Source of the DNA: Neomegalonema sp.
GTDB taxonomy: Bacteria > Pseudomonadota > Alphaproteobacteria > Rhodobacterales > Rhodobacteraceae
Assembly: GCA_022760355.1 (NCBI GenBank)
Contig: JALEGB010000089.1
Span: 42,543 to 106,542, forward strand
DNA: 64,000 nt
Reading direction: 5' to 3'
Below are positions 43,210 to 54,099 of the stretch, piece after piece; the first letter of the stretch is position 1, and every line of letters begins with the position of its first letter. Below the pieces are notes generated by a model. It was not told the origin of the DNA and ran no database searches. It worked only from the letters and a program-made list of their open reading frames with translations. A program made the translations under genes and the position numbers.

Positions 43210-43860
43210 ATGAGTGATCGCGGAGTCGAACTGAACCCGACCTTGCTTCTAAACGCATATGCGGTCGGCGTGTTCCCAATGGCGGAGCATGCGGATGATC
43301 CGGAGGTTTTCTGGGTTGATCCGCCCATGCGCGGCGTCATGCCGCTCGGCGCTTTTCATGTGCCAAAAAGCCTGGCGAAGCGAATGCGCCGCCCGGACTA
43401 CACTGTAACCGTCAACCGCGCTTTTGACGCGGTCGTGGATGGATGCGCGGATCGGTCTGAGACATGGATCAATGCGCGCATACGCGGTCTGTATAGCGAT
43501 TTGCACGAGTTCGGCTACGGCCATTCGATCGAAGTCTGGATGCAGGATCAACTCGTTGGCGGGCTTTATGGCGTCGCCCTCGGCGGCGCATTTTTTGGCG
43601 AGAGCATGTTCAGCCGCGCGCCGGATGCGTCAAAAATCGCGCTGGTCTATCTTGTCGCGCGGCTTCGGACGGGGCGCTTTACGCTGCTGGACAGCCAGTT
43701 TGTAACCTCGCATCTGCGGAAGTTCGGCGCTGTCGAGGTGTCCCGCAAGGAGTATCATCGACAGCTTGAAGCTGCGCTGCCGATTGAGGCGGAGTTTCTG
43801 GCGTTGGATCCTGACACGCCGGTTCAAGGGGTTTTGCAGTTGAGCACCCAAACATCGTAG
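43210..43860 (+). CDS. aat: Leucyl/phenylalanyl-tRNA--protein transferase
   Basis: [78 protein letters not shown]. Confidence 0.96.
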   Translation: MSDRGVELNPTLLLNAYAVGVFPMAEHADDPEVFWVDPPMRGVMPLGAFHVPKSLAKRMRRPDYTVTVNRAFDAVVDGCADRSETWINARIRGLYSDLHEFGYGHSIEVWMQDQLVGGLYGVALGGAFFGESMFSRAPDASKIALVYLVARLRTGRFTLLDSQFVTSHLRKFGAVEVSRKEYHRQLEAALPIEAEFLALDPDTPVQGVLQLSTQTS

Positions 43861-44351
43861 CGCGGATGGTCCATCGCGGAGAGCGCGGGGGATGACGCGA
43901 ACATCCAACCAGAGAACAGGCGCGTAGCTGGGGCCGTTTTCGTGTCTTCGATTTGCAGGAAGGCGCTCGACTCGGGCGCTCGCTCCGCCGGACGGCGGAA
44001 GCAGGCCGCCACCGTAATTTCCAGCCGCCACAACGTCACCTTGCCAGGCGCCGGCGCTTCGATCGTTTTCAGCTCGCCCGTGAGCTTGTCGATCCCCCGC
44101 AGCGTGACTTGAACGCCTGGAATGGACGCCACCGGCTCGGGCTTGGGCTCTTCCGGTTTGGGCGCATCCTCGAGCCGATCGGTTGGCGCCCCTTCCGGCT
44201 TAGGCTTGGTCTCCGCCTCGTCCTCAGGTTTTGGGGGACCAAGCTCCGCGAAGGGATCATCGGCGCTGGTTTGGGCGGCAAGGATGGTCGCCGGCGCGCA
44301 CATCAACAGCGCGAGCGCTAGACATTGAGCGGCTGGGCGTCGCATGATCAT
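43824..44351 (-). CDS. DUF2155 domain-containing protein
   Basis: [57 protein letters not shown]...[28 protein letters not shown]. Confidence 0.93.
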   Translation of the reverse strand: MIMRRPAAQCLALALLMCAPATILAAQTSADDPFAELGPPKPEDEAETKPKPEGAPTDRLEDAPKPEEPKPEPVASIPGVQVTLRGIDKLTGELKTIEAPAPGKVTLWRLEITVAACFRRPAERAPESSAFLQIEDTKTAPATRLFSGWMFASSPALSAMDHPRYDVWVLNCKTP

Positions 44352-44821
44352 TTCTTGCCGGCGTCCTTGTCGCCACCGGTGGCGAACTTGGCGAGCAACT
44401 CAAGCAGGCTGACAGAGGGCTGGGTATTGGTGATGACGCCGCCGTCCTTCAGCAGAACATCGTGGCCGCCCGGATCAATGGCGATGAAGGTTGAGCCGAG
44501 CAGACCTTCGACATCGACTTTGGCGATTGCGTCCTTCGTGATCTCGATCGATTTGTCGATGTTCATCACAACAAGCGCTTTGTAGGTTGCTGGGTCGAGC
44601 TTCACTTCGGCGACTCGGCCGATTTTCACGCCCGCAATTCGCACATCGATGCCTGCGGAGACGCCGTTGACGCTGGAGAACTTGGCGCTAATCGCATGCT
44701 CAGCGCCGCTTGAGGAGCTGACCCCATCGCTTTGAGCGGCGTAAACGCCGAACCCGACTGCGACTGCGAGCACCGCCGCGCCGATCGCGGTTTCCACTGG
44801 ACTTTCAATCACAACCGCCAT
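44348..44821 (-). CDS. mlaD: Outer membrane lipid asymmetry protein MlaD (MCE domain)
   Basis: Single TM; ISAKFSSVNGVSAGIDVRIAGVKIGRVAEVKLDPATYKALVVMNID, LLGSTFIAIDPGG. Confidence 0.93.
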   Translation of the reverse strand: MAVVIESPVETAIGAAVLAVAVGFGVYAAQSDGVSSSSGAEHAISAKFSSVNGVSAGIDVRIAGVKIGRVAEVKLDPATYKALVVMNIDKSIEITKDAIAKVDVEGLLGSTFIAIDPGGHDVLLKDGGVITNTQPSVSLLELLAKFATGGDKDAGKK

Positions 44822-44943
44822 TGCCGCTTCCCCTAATCTCGACGCGCCGCGTCAGGCCGCCATTTCTGGCGGACGGAAAAATGCATAGAGAAACGGCCTG
44901 CGAGATCGCCAACCGTTCACACTCAGCCTGCTGTAATGCCTGC

Positions 44944-45324
44944 TTACTTCGGCGTCCATGCCTCATAGTCGCCAGAGGCGCGCGGGCGTGCGCCTTCGCG
45001 CAAGGGCGAGCCTTTTGGGCGATAGGCTTCGTCCGTGCCGGTCATGTTCGGCGTATGCGCGGCTTCCCACGGTTTCTTCGGCAGCGGCTCTTTGGTGGGC
45101 GGCTGTTTGTAGGTGTGGTGCAGCCAGCCATGCCAATCTGCTGGGACTTTGGACGCCTCTACGTTGCCTTCGTACAGAACCCAGCGACGAGCGCTGTCGC
45201 GCGTCTCGTAGTACTTATTGCCGTACTCGTCCTCGCCGACGAAACGGCCTTTGAAAGCAGTGAACAGGCGTGTGCCCAATGGGCGACCGGTCCACCAGGC
45301 GAATAGATCGCGAAATAGGCTCAC
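44944..45324 (-). CDS. NADH:ubiquinone oxidoreductase NDUFA12-family subunit
   Basis: FVGEDEYGNKYYETRDSARRWVLYEGNVEASKVPADWHGWLHHTYKQPPT. Confidence 0.96.
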   Translation of the reverse strand: MSLFRDLFAWWTGRPLGTRLFTAFKGRFVGEDEYGNKYYETRDSARRWVLYEGNVEASKVPADWHGWLHHTYKQPPTKEPLPKKPWEAAHTPNMTGTDEAYRPKGSPLREGARPRASGDYEAWTPK

Positions 45325-45653
45325 GAGGCGCTCCTCGGCATTTGCGCACCCAATTTGGCGCGCCGTTTACGCTGGTCCCAATTGCGCGTTTTATGCCCGT
45401 GTGCGCAGCTTCAGTCCAGTGAAGCGTCACGTGCAAAATGGCGCAGCTGCAACAGTCACTAATTCCTAGACAAGTTAACGTTGCGTTTAACGTAAGGTCA
45501 GCCGTTGACGGTTGGCCTTTCAATCACGCTTGGTTGGTTCGTCACACTAGGGCGACAATGTGACGACAAGTTGCGACCGTTTGATGAAGGCGCGCATTGA
45601 GAGACGCGTCCGTCCGGCGGTGTCGCCCGAGCACAGGATCGGGAGGGACAAAC

Positions 45654-46862
45654 ATGACCAAACAGACGACGCGCTTGCTGCTGGCCGGCGCAATCGCAGC
45701 GTCCGCAAGCATGGCGCATGCGGGCGGCTTCGCACTTAAAGAAGCGAGCACTTCGGCGCAGGGCACATCCTTCGCCAGCGCGACCTCGGGCGATGACGAC
45801 ATCACCTACAGCTTTTTCAACCCGGCGGCGCTTCGCTCGGTCAAAGGGCTTCAATTCGCATTCAGCAACTCCTTCATCGCGCCTTCTGCTGAGCTGGAAA
45901 CGTCGGGCGGAACCTTCGACGGCGGCGAGAGCGCCTTCCTTGGCGCGTTTTACATCGGCGCGCGGGTCAGCGAGAAAACCGTTGTCGGCATCAGCGTCAG
46001 CGCGCCGTTCGGTCTCGCCACCGAATATGACAAACAGTGGACCGGCAAGTTTGATGGGCTGCGGACGGATCTAAGGACCTTCGCGATCTCGCCGATGATT
46101 TCGTACGATATTACGAAGGATTTCACGATCGGCGTCGGCTTCACCTACTTGTACGGCACGCTGGTGTTCGAGAATGCGCGGAATCTGGGCTTCACTGCGA
46201 ATTCTGAGCTAACTGGCGATGGCGACGCGTTTGGTTTCTCCGCGGGCTTTTTGTGGGATGTGACGCCGCACGCCACGATCGGCGTGGCTTTCAAATCCGG
46301 CTACAACTTCAACGGTGAAGGCAAGCTTGAGATCCGCTCGGGCCTGTTCAACAGCGATACCGACGGCGTCAAGGCGAGCGCCGACCTACCCGGCGTTCTC
46401 AGCTTCGGCGCCAGCTTCGATGTGACCGATCGGTTCCGGATGATGGGCGAAGTCCAGTGGCAGATGTGGAGTTCGCTGGATGTGTTCTCGATCCACGTGC
46501 CCGGCCAGGCGCCGACCCCGGACACATTCGGATACAAGGACGCGTTGTTCGTCGCGGTTGGCGGCGAGTACAAAGCGACTGACGACTTCACGCTGCGCAC
46601 AGGCGTTGCGTTTGATCAGACCCCGACCGTTGATTCGCATCGCTCGCCGCGGATCCCTGATGGCGACCGGATGTGGCTCTCCGCCGGTGCGTCCTACAAA
46701 ATGACCGATAAGCTCAAGATCGACCTCGCCTACTCCTACCTGTTCACGCTTGAGAAGAGCGCGATCCCTCTCGATACGGATGGCAATGGCGTTGATGACG
46801 AGACCGCTTCGTCAAAGGGCCGCGTCCATATTCTGTCGCTCGGTGCATCCTACGATTTCTAA
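45654..46862 (+). CDS. OmpP1/FadL family outer membrane transport protein
   Basis: Signal peptide, GGFALKEASTSAQGTSFASATSGDDDITYSFFNPAALRSVKGLQ...; C-terminal aromatic ASYDF. Confidence 0.93.
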   Translation: MTKQTTRLLLAGAIAASASMAHAGGFALKEASTSAQGTSFASATSGDDDITYSFFNPAALRSVKGLQFAFSNSFIAPSAELETSGGTFDGGESAFLGAFYIGARVSEKTVVGISVSAPFGLATEYDKQWTGKFDGLRTDLRTFAISPMISYDITKDFTIGVGFTYLYGTLVFENARNLGFTANSELTGDGDAFGFSAGFLWDVTPHATIGVAFKSGYNFNGEGKLEIRSGLFNSDTDGVKASADLPGVLSFGASFDVTDRFRMMGEVQWQMWSSLDVFSIHVPGQAPTPDTFGYKDALFVAVGGEYKATDDFTLRTGVAFDQTPTVDSHRSPRIPDGDRMWLSAGASYKMTDKLKIDLAYSYLFTLEKSAIPLDTDGNGVDDETASSKGRVHILSLGASYDF

Positions 46863-46863
46863 A

Positions 46864-46922
46864 GCGATTTGAAGTTAGATGGCCCCATCTAACGGCTCGC
46901 AAATCGCGACCAAACTGAGACT
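46864..46922 (+). repeat. Dispersed nested-palindrome repeat, copy C (3' of FadL-like gene)
   Basis: GCGATTTGaaGTTAGATGGccCCATCTAACggctcgCAAATCGCgaccaaactgagac. Confidence 0.87.
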
Positions 46923-46966
46923 TAGAGCTTGTTGAATGGTTCCGTGAAACATCAACAAGCTCTAAG
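46921..46966. repeat. Perfect 15-bp inverted repeat hairpin
   Basis: CTTAGAGCTTGTTGA [16-nt loop] TCAACAAGCTCTAAG. Confidence 0.85.
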
Positions 46967-46992
46967 GGCGTCAGCGAGGGATGAGCATGAAG

Positions 46993-47016
46993 GGAGCGCC
47001 TCGGCGCTCCTTTTTT
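46993..47016 (+). terminator. Rho-independent terminator of FadL-like gene
   Basis: GGAGCGCC tc GGCGCTCC TTTTTT. Confidence 0.9.
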
Positions 47017-47022
47017 AATTGA

Positions 47023-48204
<1,182 letters not shown>

Positions 48205-48262
48205 TTACGGCGCGCGCGCCGCGTCAGCGCCGCAAGGCGCAAACCGTTCGGAGGAGTAGTGA

Positions 48263-48640
48263 ATGGCGGATGGGGTCGAGCGAGACAAGGTGGAGCCGGC
48301 GGAAGGCGAACCGCTGATCAAGCCGTCCAGCACGGAGCATCCGCTGTTCGACGCGGTGATTGAAGCCTTGAGGACGGTGTACGATCCGGAAATTCCAGTG
48401 AATATCCACGATCTAGGCCTCATATACAGCGTGCAAATCTCGGAAGACAGCGATGTCGCCGTTGAGATGACGCTGACAGCGCCGGGCTGCCCCGTTGCGG
48501 GTGAAATACCCGGTTGGGTCGCCGATGCGATCGATCCCGTGGCCGGCGTGCGTCGGGTCGATGTCGAGATTGTCTGGGATCCGCCATGGAATATGTCAAT
48601 GATGTCCGACGAAGCCCGGCTCGAGCTTGGTATGCTTTGA
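48263..48640 (+). CDS. MIP18/DUF59 Fe-S assembly protein (SufT-like)
   Basis: LRTVYDPEIPVNIHDLGLIYSVQIS, MTLTAPGCPVAGEIPGWV, VDVEIVWDPPWNMSMMSDEARLELGML. Confidence 0.94.
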   Translation: MADGVERDKVEPAEGEPLIKPSSTEHPLFDAVIEALRTVYDPEIPVNIHDLGLIYSVQISEDSDVAVEMTLTAPGCPVAGEIPGWVADAIDPVAGVRRVDVEIVWDPPWNMSMMSDEARLELGML

Positions 48641-48652
48641 GGAGAATGGACG

Positions 48653-49009
48653 ATGTTTAGCATCCCTGGCCAGAAAGCCGTCACCCTCACCCCGGCCGCC
48701 GCCGGGCAGATCCGGCGCTTGATGACTGAGTCGGAAGGCAAGGTGAAGGGTCTGCGCATTGGCGTCAAAAAAGGCGGCTGCGCGGGCATGGAATATGTCA
48801 TGGAGTTCGCCGAACAGGTTGGCGAGCATGATGAGCTCGTCGAGCAGGATGGCGCCTGCGTCATGATCGCGCCAATGGCGGCGATGTTCATGATCGGCAC
48901 CGAAATCGATTACAAAACCGGGCTGCTGGAAAGCGGTTTTGAGTTTCGGAATCCGAATGTGGTCGATGCGTGCGGCTGCGGCGAATCGGTGAAGTTCGCA
49001 GGCCAGTAG
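48653..49009 (+). CDS. Iron-sulfur cluster assembly accessory protein (IscA/SufA family)
   Basis: LRIGVKKGGCAGMEYVMEF ... CGCGESVKF: three conserved Cys. Confidence 0.94.
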   Translation: MFSIPGQKAVTLTPAAAGQIRRLMTESEGKVKGLRIGVKKGGCAGMEYVMEFAEQVGEHDELVEQDGACVMIAPMAAMFMIGTEIDYKTGLLESGFEFRNPNVVDACGCGESVKFAGQ

Positions 49010-49112
49010 GCTCTCGGTCGCCCTCTGCTCTGGCGCGGAACGGCGTTAGGCGCGCCTTGCGCCGGCTCGGAGGAGCTGGCATAGCTGTCCCGTTAACCGA
49101 AGGGGGCGGCGC

Positions 49113-51026
49113 ATGGCGGAGCAGCATCAAACGGGCGGTCGGCTGATCCGCTGGATCAAAGCGGCGGCTGCGTGGCTGCAATCCCGCCGGGGCATTTCAA
49201 GCTTTGTGCTGAGGGCGCTGCTGGGCCTCTATTGGGTCGCCGCCGTGGCGATCGCGGTGATTGGCGCGCTGTTCCTGGTGCTCACGCTGCGCGAAGCGCT
49301 GATCACGGCGCCGCGCTGGTGGTCCGCCGGTGACGTGATCACGGCCCTACGCGCGCAAATCTCCGGTTCTCCGACGATATTCCTCGCCGTCATCGCGGGC
49401 GCCCTCTCCGTCCCAATCGTGTTGTATCGGGCGCGGCTGCAGCAGCACACGGTCGATGTCGCGGCGCGGAGTGAGGAAAATACGCGCACGCAATTGCTGC
49501 AGCAGCGGGACGCTGCGCGGCGGGAGGAATTGACCGGCTTGCGGCTGCGCGGGACCGAAATGCTGGGGGCGGTGAAATCCTCCCAACTGGTTGAGCTGCA
49601 TGAGGTGTGGGAGGAGACGGCGCCGGGCGACGATGAGCCAGTGCGGCTTAAGAAGCTGGTTCCGGTCGCGCGAACCGTGGCCGAACCGAACTATGAGCTG
49701 CGCGTCGCCGGCATCGCGATCCTTGAGGAGGTGGCCCAGGCGAAGGACCCGTTCTCTGGCGCGCTTGAGAATCACTGGCCGGTGATGGAGACGCTGTTCG
49801 CCTATGTGCGCGCTGTGCGGAAGCCGCTGGAATTTGGACAGCCATTCGAGGCGGCGCATCCTGAGTATGCTGGGCGGATTGACGAGAGCGGCGATCTGCG
49901 TGGGCCCGATGACGGGCGCGGCGGCCGCAAGCCTCCATCGATGAGAGATCTGATTAATTTCAGCAAGGCAAAAGCAACGTGGGTGCGAGAGCGGAACCTC
50001 GGCGATGATCGTCCGACAACTGATATAGTGGCCGTCGCCGAATTTCTTCGGCGCCGTACTATCGAACAGCAGGCGTACGAAAATGGGGGAAAAACACCCA
50101 CTACAGCGCCGACTATAGACGATAAACATACGGAACGCAACGAAGATGCTGGGGCTTTGGATCAAAGCATAGTAATAGAGAAGTTAAACAGCTGGTGTGA
50201 ACTTGCGGAGGCATGGCAGCGCAACAACCCTGTGCATAGTATGCCGCATTTCGACATTGCAAGACCCTCATTTCATGGCGTTTTGTTGGTAAAAGCGCCT
50301 TTGCGACGCCTGCCTATTGCATTTGCGCAACTAGTGGGCGCGGATCTGTCCGGTGCGGATTTGTCGGGTTCAGATTTGCATAGCGCCAAACTTACCGCGG
50401 CGGTGTTCGTTCAGGCTCACATCGGGCTGACCAATTTCAGTTGGGCGCGGATGGAGGGCGCTAATTGCAATTTCGCAATCGGGCCCGGCGCGTTATTTTC
50501 GGGAGCGCGCCTAGAGGGCGCCTATTTTACGCGTGCTGAGCTCCCCAATACGAATTTTGAGGGCGCGCGGGCGCTGGGGGCCTTCTTCCCTTCGGCGAAT
50601 TTGACCGCCGCGAATTTCCGCGCGGCAAAGCTTCAAAACGCGCTCTTCTCCGGCGCGATGCTTGATGCGGCGGACTTCACCAATGCGCATTTGCATGGGG
50701 CCGATTTGCGCCGCGTTTCGGTGCAGGGCGCCTGCTTCGCTTCAGCGCATTTTGTCGATCGCGATCTCGGCGCGCCGTCCGAAGCAGTTGTGGAAGAACT
50801 GCGGGCGCAGGCGCAGGAAAAGGGGTGGCGAGAGTTGGATTTTGGCGCCTGCTTCGGCGATCGGGCCGCCGCGGCTGATTTGCAGCTGCTTGGGCTCGAG
50901 CCGCCGCAACATTGGACGGGCGAGTACAAGACGCGCGGCGATGTTGAGCGGGCCTGGGCGGCGTGGCGTGAGCAGCAAGGGTTGGTCCCCCTGCGACGGC
51001 ATGCCCGTAAAGAGGCCACAGCGTGA
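49113..51026 (+). CDS. Membrane-anchored pentapeptide repeat protein
   Basis: Two N-terminal TM segments then A(D/N)LxX repeats: LVGADLSGADLSGSDLHSAKL...ANLTAANFRAAKLQNALFSGAMLDAADFTNAHLHGADLRRV. Confidence 0.88.
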   Translation: MAEQHQTGGRLIRWIKAAAAWLQSRRGISSFVLRALLGLYWVAAVAIAVIGALFLVLTLREALITAPRWWSAGDVITALRAQISGSPTIFLAVIAGALSVPIVLYRARLQQHTVDVAARSEENTRTQLLQQRDAARREELTGLRLRGTEMLGAVKSSQLVELHEVWEETAPGDDEPVRLKKLVPVARTVAEPNYELRVAGIAILEEVAQAKDPFSGALENHWPVMETLFAYVRAVRKPLEFGQPFEAAHPEYAGRIDESGDLRGPDDGRGGRKPPSMRDLINFSKAKATWVRERNLGDDRPTTDIVAVAEFLRRRTIEQQAYENGGKTPTTAPTIDDKHTERNEDAGALDQSIVIEKLNSWCELAEAWQRNNPVHSMPHFDIARPSFHGVLLVKAPLRRLPIAFAQLVGADLSGADLSGSDLHSAKLTAAVFVQAHIGLTNFSWARMEGANCNFAIGPGALFSGARLEGAYFTRAELPNTNFEGARALGAFFPSANLTAANFRAAKLQNALFSGAMLDAADFTNAHLHGADLRRVSVQGACFASAHFVDRDLGAPSEAVVEELRAQAQEKGWRELDFGACFGDRAAAADLQLLGLEPPQHWTGEYKTRGDVERAWAAWREQQGLVPLRRHARKEATA

Positions 51027-51076
51027 GGCAACCGCCTCTTCCACCAGCGGGCGGCGAGGCGTATTCTGCAGGTATT

Positions 51077-52048
51077 ATGACCGAACAGCCAAACTATCTC
51101 ATCGCCGCCCTATATCACTTCGCGCCGCTCCCGGATCCGGAAGCGCGGGTGGAGCGCTATCGGGCGGAAGCCGCTGCGCGAGACTTGTCGGGGACCCTGC
51201 TGGTGGCGCCGGAAGGCGTGAACGGCACTCTCGCCGGCGCGCCGGAGAAGCTGCGTGGATTTCTCGCGCTGTTGCGCCAAGACCCGCTGCTCGCCGGGCT
51301 GGAGCATAAGGAAAGCACATCGACAGAGCCGCCTTTCAGGCGACTGCGCGTGCGGCTTAAGCGCGAGATCGTCAGCATGGGCGCGCCGGGGGTGGTCTCG
51401 GATCAGTCGGTGGCGGCCTACACCTCCTACGATCGGTGGAATGAGCTGATCCGCGAGCCGGGCGTGATGGTGATCGATGTCCGCAACTCCTACGAGATCG
51501 CGATCGGCAAATTCGAGGGCGCGATTGATCCGGAGACCGACAGTTTCCGCGAGTTTCCCGCCTGGGCCGAGGCGAATTATGAGCGGATGCGTCAGGCGCC
51601 GGCCGTCGCGATCTACTGCACAGGCGGCATTCGCTGCGAAAAGGCCGGGGCCTTCCTGCGGGATATGGGCATTGACCGGCTGTTCCAGCTCAAAGGCGGG
51701 ATTCTGAAATATCTCGAGCATGCGCCGGAGCAGGAAAGCGCTTGGGAAGGCGGCTGCTTCGTGTTCGATGAGCGGGTGTCGGTCGGCCACGGGCTCGAAG
51801 TGCTCGATCACAGCCTGTGCCGCGGCTGCCGCCGCCCGCTGACCGATGCGGACCGGGCGTCGCCGCTTTATCGCGAAGGCGTCGCCTGCCCGCATTGCGC
51901 CAATGAGGCGGATGCGGAGCAGAAGCGTCGGCGGGAGGAGCGGCAGAAACAGATGGAGCTGGCGGCGAAGCGCGGCGCGGCGCATATGGCCAACACGCCA
52001 TCGCCAGCGGTTGCGACGCCTGCCCGCTATGGGCGCGACCGGTCCTAA
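51077..52048 (+). CDS. trhO: tRNA uridine(34) hydroxylase / rhodanese-related sulfurtransferase TrhO (YceA)
   Basis: TLLVAPEGVNGTLAG, VIDVRNSYEIAIGKFEGAIDP, IYCTGGIRCEKAGAFL, C-terminal Cys-rich CRGCRRPL...CPHC. Confidence 0.94.
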   Translation: MTEQPNYLIAALYHFAPLPDPEARVERYRAEAAARDLSGTLLVAPEGVNGTLAGAPEKLRGFLALLRQDPLLAGLEHKESTSTEPPFRRLRVRLKREIVSMGAPGVVSDQSVAAYTSYDRWNELIREPGVMVIDVRNSYEIAIGKFEGAIDPETDSFREFPAWAEANYERMRQAPAVAIYCTGGIRCEKAGAFLRDMGIDRLFQLKGGILKYLEHAPEQESAWEGGCFVFDERVSVGHGLEVLDHSLCRGCRRPLTDADRASPLYREGVACPHCANEADAEQKRRREERQKQMELAAKRGAAHMANTPSPAVATPARYGRDRS

Positions 52049-52118
52049 CCATTGCGCGGGCGGCGACCGCAAGCGGTTATGAGTTCGCGGCCTAGGCGCT
52101 GTGGACTCTTGTGAGGGG

Positions 52119-52820
52119 CTAGAGCACGATCCATTGCGGCGCGAAGGTGTCGCAGGCGGACGCTCGGCCTTTCTCAAAGCCGGCGTCAAACCAGCGCAAA
52201 CGTTGGCGCGCGGAGCCGTGGGTTTTGGAATCGCCGCTGAAGGTCGCGGCCAGCCGCCATTTATAGACCTCGCTGCGCGTCAGCACCTTGCCTGTCTTCA
52301 CCGCGTGATGCGCCCAGACGCCGGCGAAACACTCGGCCTGCAGCTCATAGCGCATGCCGATCTGGCGGCGGCCTTCTTTGGTGAAGGTCCGCGCCATCAA
52401 CCGCGCGCGGCGACGGCTCAGCCCGGCGAGATGCTGCACATGATGGCCAAACTCATGCGCGGTGACCAGGAACACGAAGAACCGGGGCCCGTCGAGCAGC
52501 ACGGTCATCGATTCGCTGCGCTCGATATAGAAGCCGGCGTAATGCTCCGATGCGGCGCCCGGCAGCTTTTCGCCGGTTTTGAACGTGACTTTCGGCGTGC
52601 GATAGCGGCGGCCGGTCTCCGGAAACTGGACCTCGAACTGCGCGCGCCAGAAAGCGTCAATCTCGCGCGCCGCCGCCAGATACGGCCCTTTGCCGCGCTC
52701 AATGACGCGCACCGGCGCCGGCTCGCTCAGCTTTAGCGCTGGAACCGCCAAAAGCGCCAGCGCTGCGGCGGCCAGCCCCAGCAGGGGGCGACGATCCGGC
52801 TTTTCCACTTGCACCCCCAA
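52119..52820 (-). CDS. Neutral zinc metallopeptidase (YpfJ-like)
   Basis: TM N-terminus; FLVTAHEFGHHVQHLAGLSRR, ELQAECFAGVWAHHA, YKWRLAATFSGDSKTHGSARQRLRWFDAGFEKG. Confidence 0.92.
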   Translation of the reverse strand: MGVQVEKPDRRPLLGLAAAALALLAVPALKLSEPAPVRVIERGKGPYLAAAREIDAFWRAQFEVQFPETGRRYRTPKVTFKTGEKLPGAASEHYAGFYIERSESMTVLLDGPRFFVFLVTAHEFGHHVQHLAGLSRRRARLMARTFTKEGRRQIGMRYELQAECFAGVWAHHAVKTGKVLTRSEVYKWRLAATFSGDSKTHGSARQRLRWFDAGFEKGRASACDTFAPQWIVL

Positions 52821-53021
52821 CCCTGCCTGCGCACGCGCTGCGCGGCTTCATCATTGGGATAGATAGGACGCGCGCGCAAATCTTTGAGAGATCGGGGCCG
52901 CCGCCGCTGTTGCGCTGACGAACCGCCCAAGGGTTGCGCTTGCGCGCCGAAGGGGTAACCGCTTGCCCGTCAGCCGACAATCGCCGCCCCGTTGCGGCCC
53001 GCCCAACCAAAGGACCGCGCT

Positions 53022-53552
53022 ATGCCGATTTCGCCCTATCTCAAAATGCTCCGCGATCATGTGGGCCATGCGCAGCTGATCGCGCCCGCCGCGGCGATGA
53101 TCCCGGTGCGGAACGGTCAGGCGCTGCTGGCGCGCAACGCCGACACCGGCGAATGGCAGACGCTGGGCGGGATGATTGAGCCGTTGGAGCAGCCGGCGGA
53201 TGCGGCGATGCGAGAAGCGTTTGAGGAGGCCGGCGTGCGGGCGGAGCCGGTGCGGCTGATCGGCGTATTCGCCGGACCGGAGGCGGAGGTGACCTATCCG
53301 AACGGCGATGTGGTGGCCTACACGGTGCTCGCCTTCGCCGGGCGGTTGATTGAGGCGGGCGCCCCATTCGCGTCGGATGGCGCGGAAATTGCTGAGTTCA
53401 CCCCGGATGGCGAGGAGATCGCCGAGGTCGCCTGGTTCGATGCGGACGCGATCGAACGGTTGGAGATGATGCGGTTCAACCGGCGGATGGCCCTGGCGGC
53501 CCTGACGCCGGACGCGCCGACTTATTTTGAGCCGGGAAAATGGCGGCCGTGA
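53022..53552 (+). CDS. NUDIX hydrolase
   Basis: TLGGMIEPLEQPADAAMREAFEEAGVRAEPVRLIGV: Nudix box GX5EX7REUXEEXGU. Confidence 0.93.
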   Translation: MPISPYLKMLRDHVGHAQLIAPAAAMIPVRNGQALLARNADTGEWQTLGGMIEPLEQPADAAMREAFEEAGVRAEPVRLIGVFAGPEAEVTYPNGDVVAYTVLAFAGRLIEAGAPFASDGAEIAEFTPDGEEIAEVAWFDADAIERLEMMRFNRRMALAALTPDAPTYFEPGKWRP

Positions 53553-53752
53553 CACGACTGAGAAGAGAGAAGCTCTTTTCCACAACCTCAACTTGTGGTA
53601 GACAATTCGACATGTTGATGATGTGGCGGTGAGGACAACGATAACTAGCGCGTCCGCCGACGGCATGGACCAGGGCGGCCAGCGCGCATCGCTGCGGATC
53701 AGGCGCGGTTGAAGGCGCAGGCAAGCTTTTCGATCGTGCGAGCTGTGAGGCT

Positions 53753-53971
53753 ATGAGGCAGGAGAGCACAATGCCACGACGCATTCGGACTGTATTGCGG
53801 TTGACCCGCACTGACGCGACGGAGATTGAACGGTTGACCGCCCAGCATGCGGAGTTTGTCCGTGATCGGCTGATGGCGGGGGATGATCTGGTCACGGCGC
53901 ACAAGGCGGCGCAGGGCATCCAGGATGAGATCACCGCCCTTTACGCCAAACGCGCTTACGGGGACGAATAG
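53753..53971 (+). CDS. Small hypothetical protein (start may be 53771)
   Basis: Short helical ORF MPRRIRTVLRLTRTDATEIERLTAQHAEFVRDRLMAGDDLVTAHKAAQGIQDEITALYAKRAYGDE. Confidence 0.5.
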   Translation: MRQESTMPRRIRTVLRLTRTDATEIERLTAQHAEFVRDRLMAGDDLVTAHKAAQGIQDEITALYAKRAYGDE

Positions 53972-54099
53972 CGCCCCCGCCCGCCCGGCGACCGCGCTGC
54001 GCGCGGTTTTCGGGCGCAAACGGCGCCGCCGCGCACCGCGCCGCAGACCCTGCGCCTGTGGCGGGCGGTAAAGGGAAAAAGGGTAAGAATAATCCCGTC

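Noticed and set aside
45491-45520. Imperfect hairpin aaggtcagccg-ttga-cggttggcctt as terminator
   Set aside because: Lies between divergent NDUFA12 and FadL-like promoters, with only a short T run; not convincing as a terminator.
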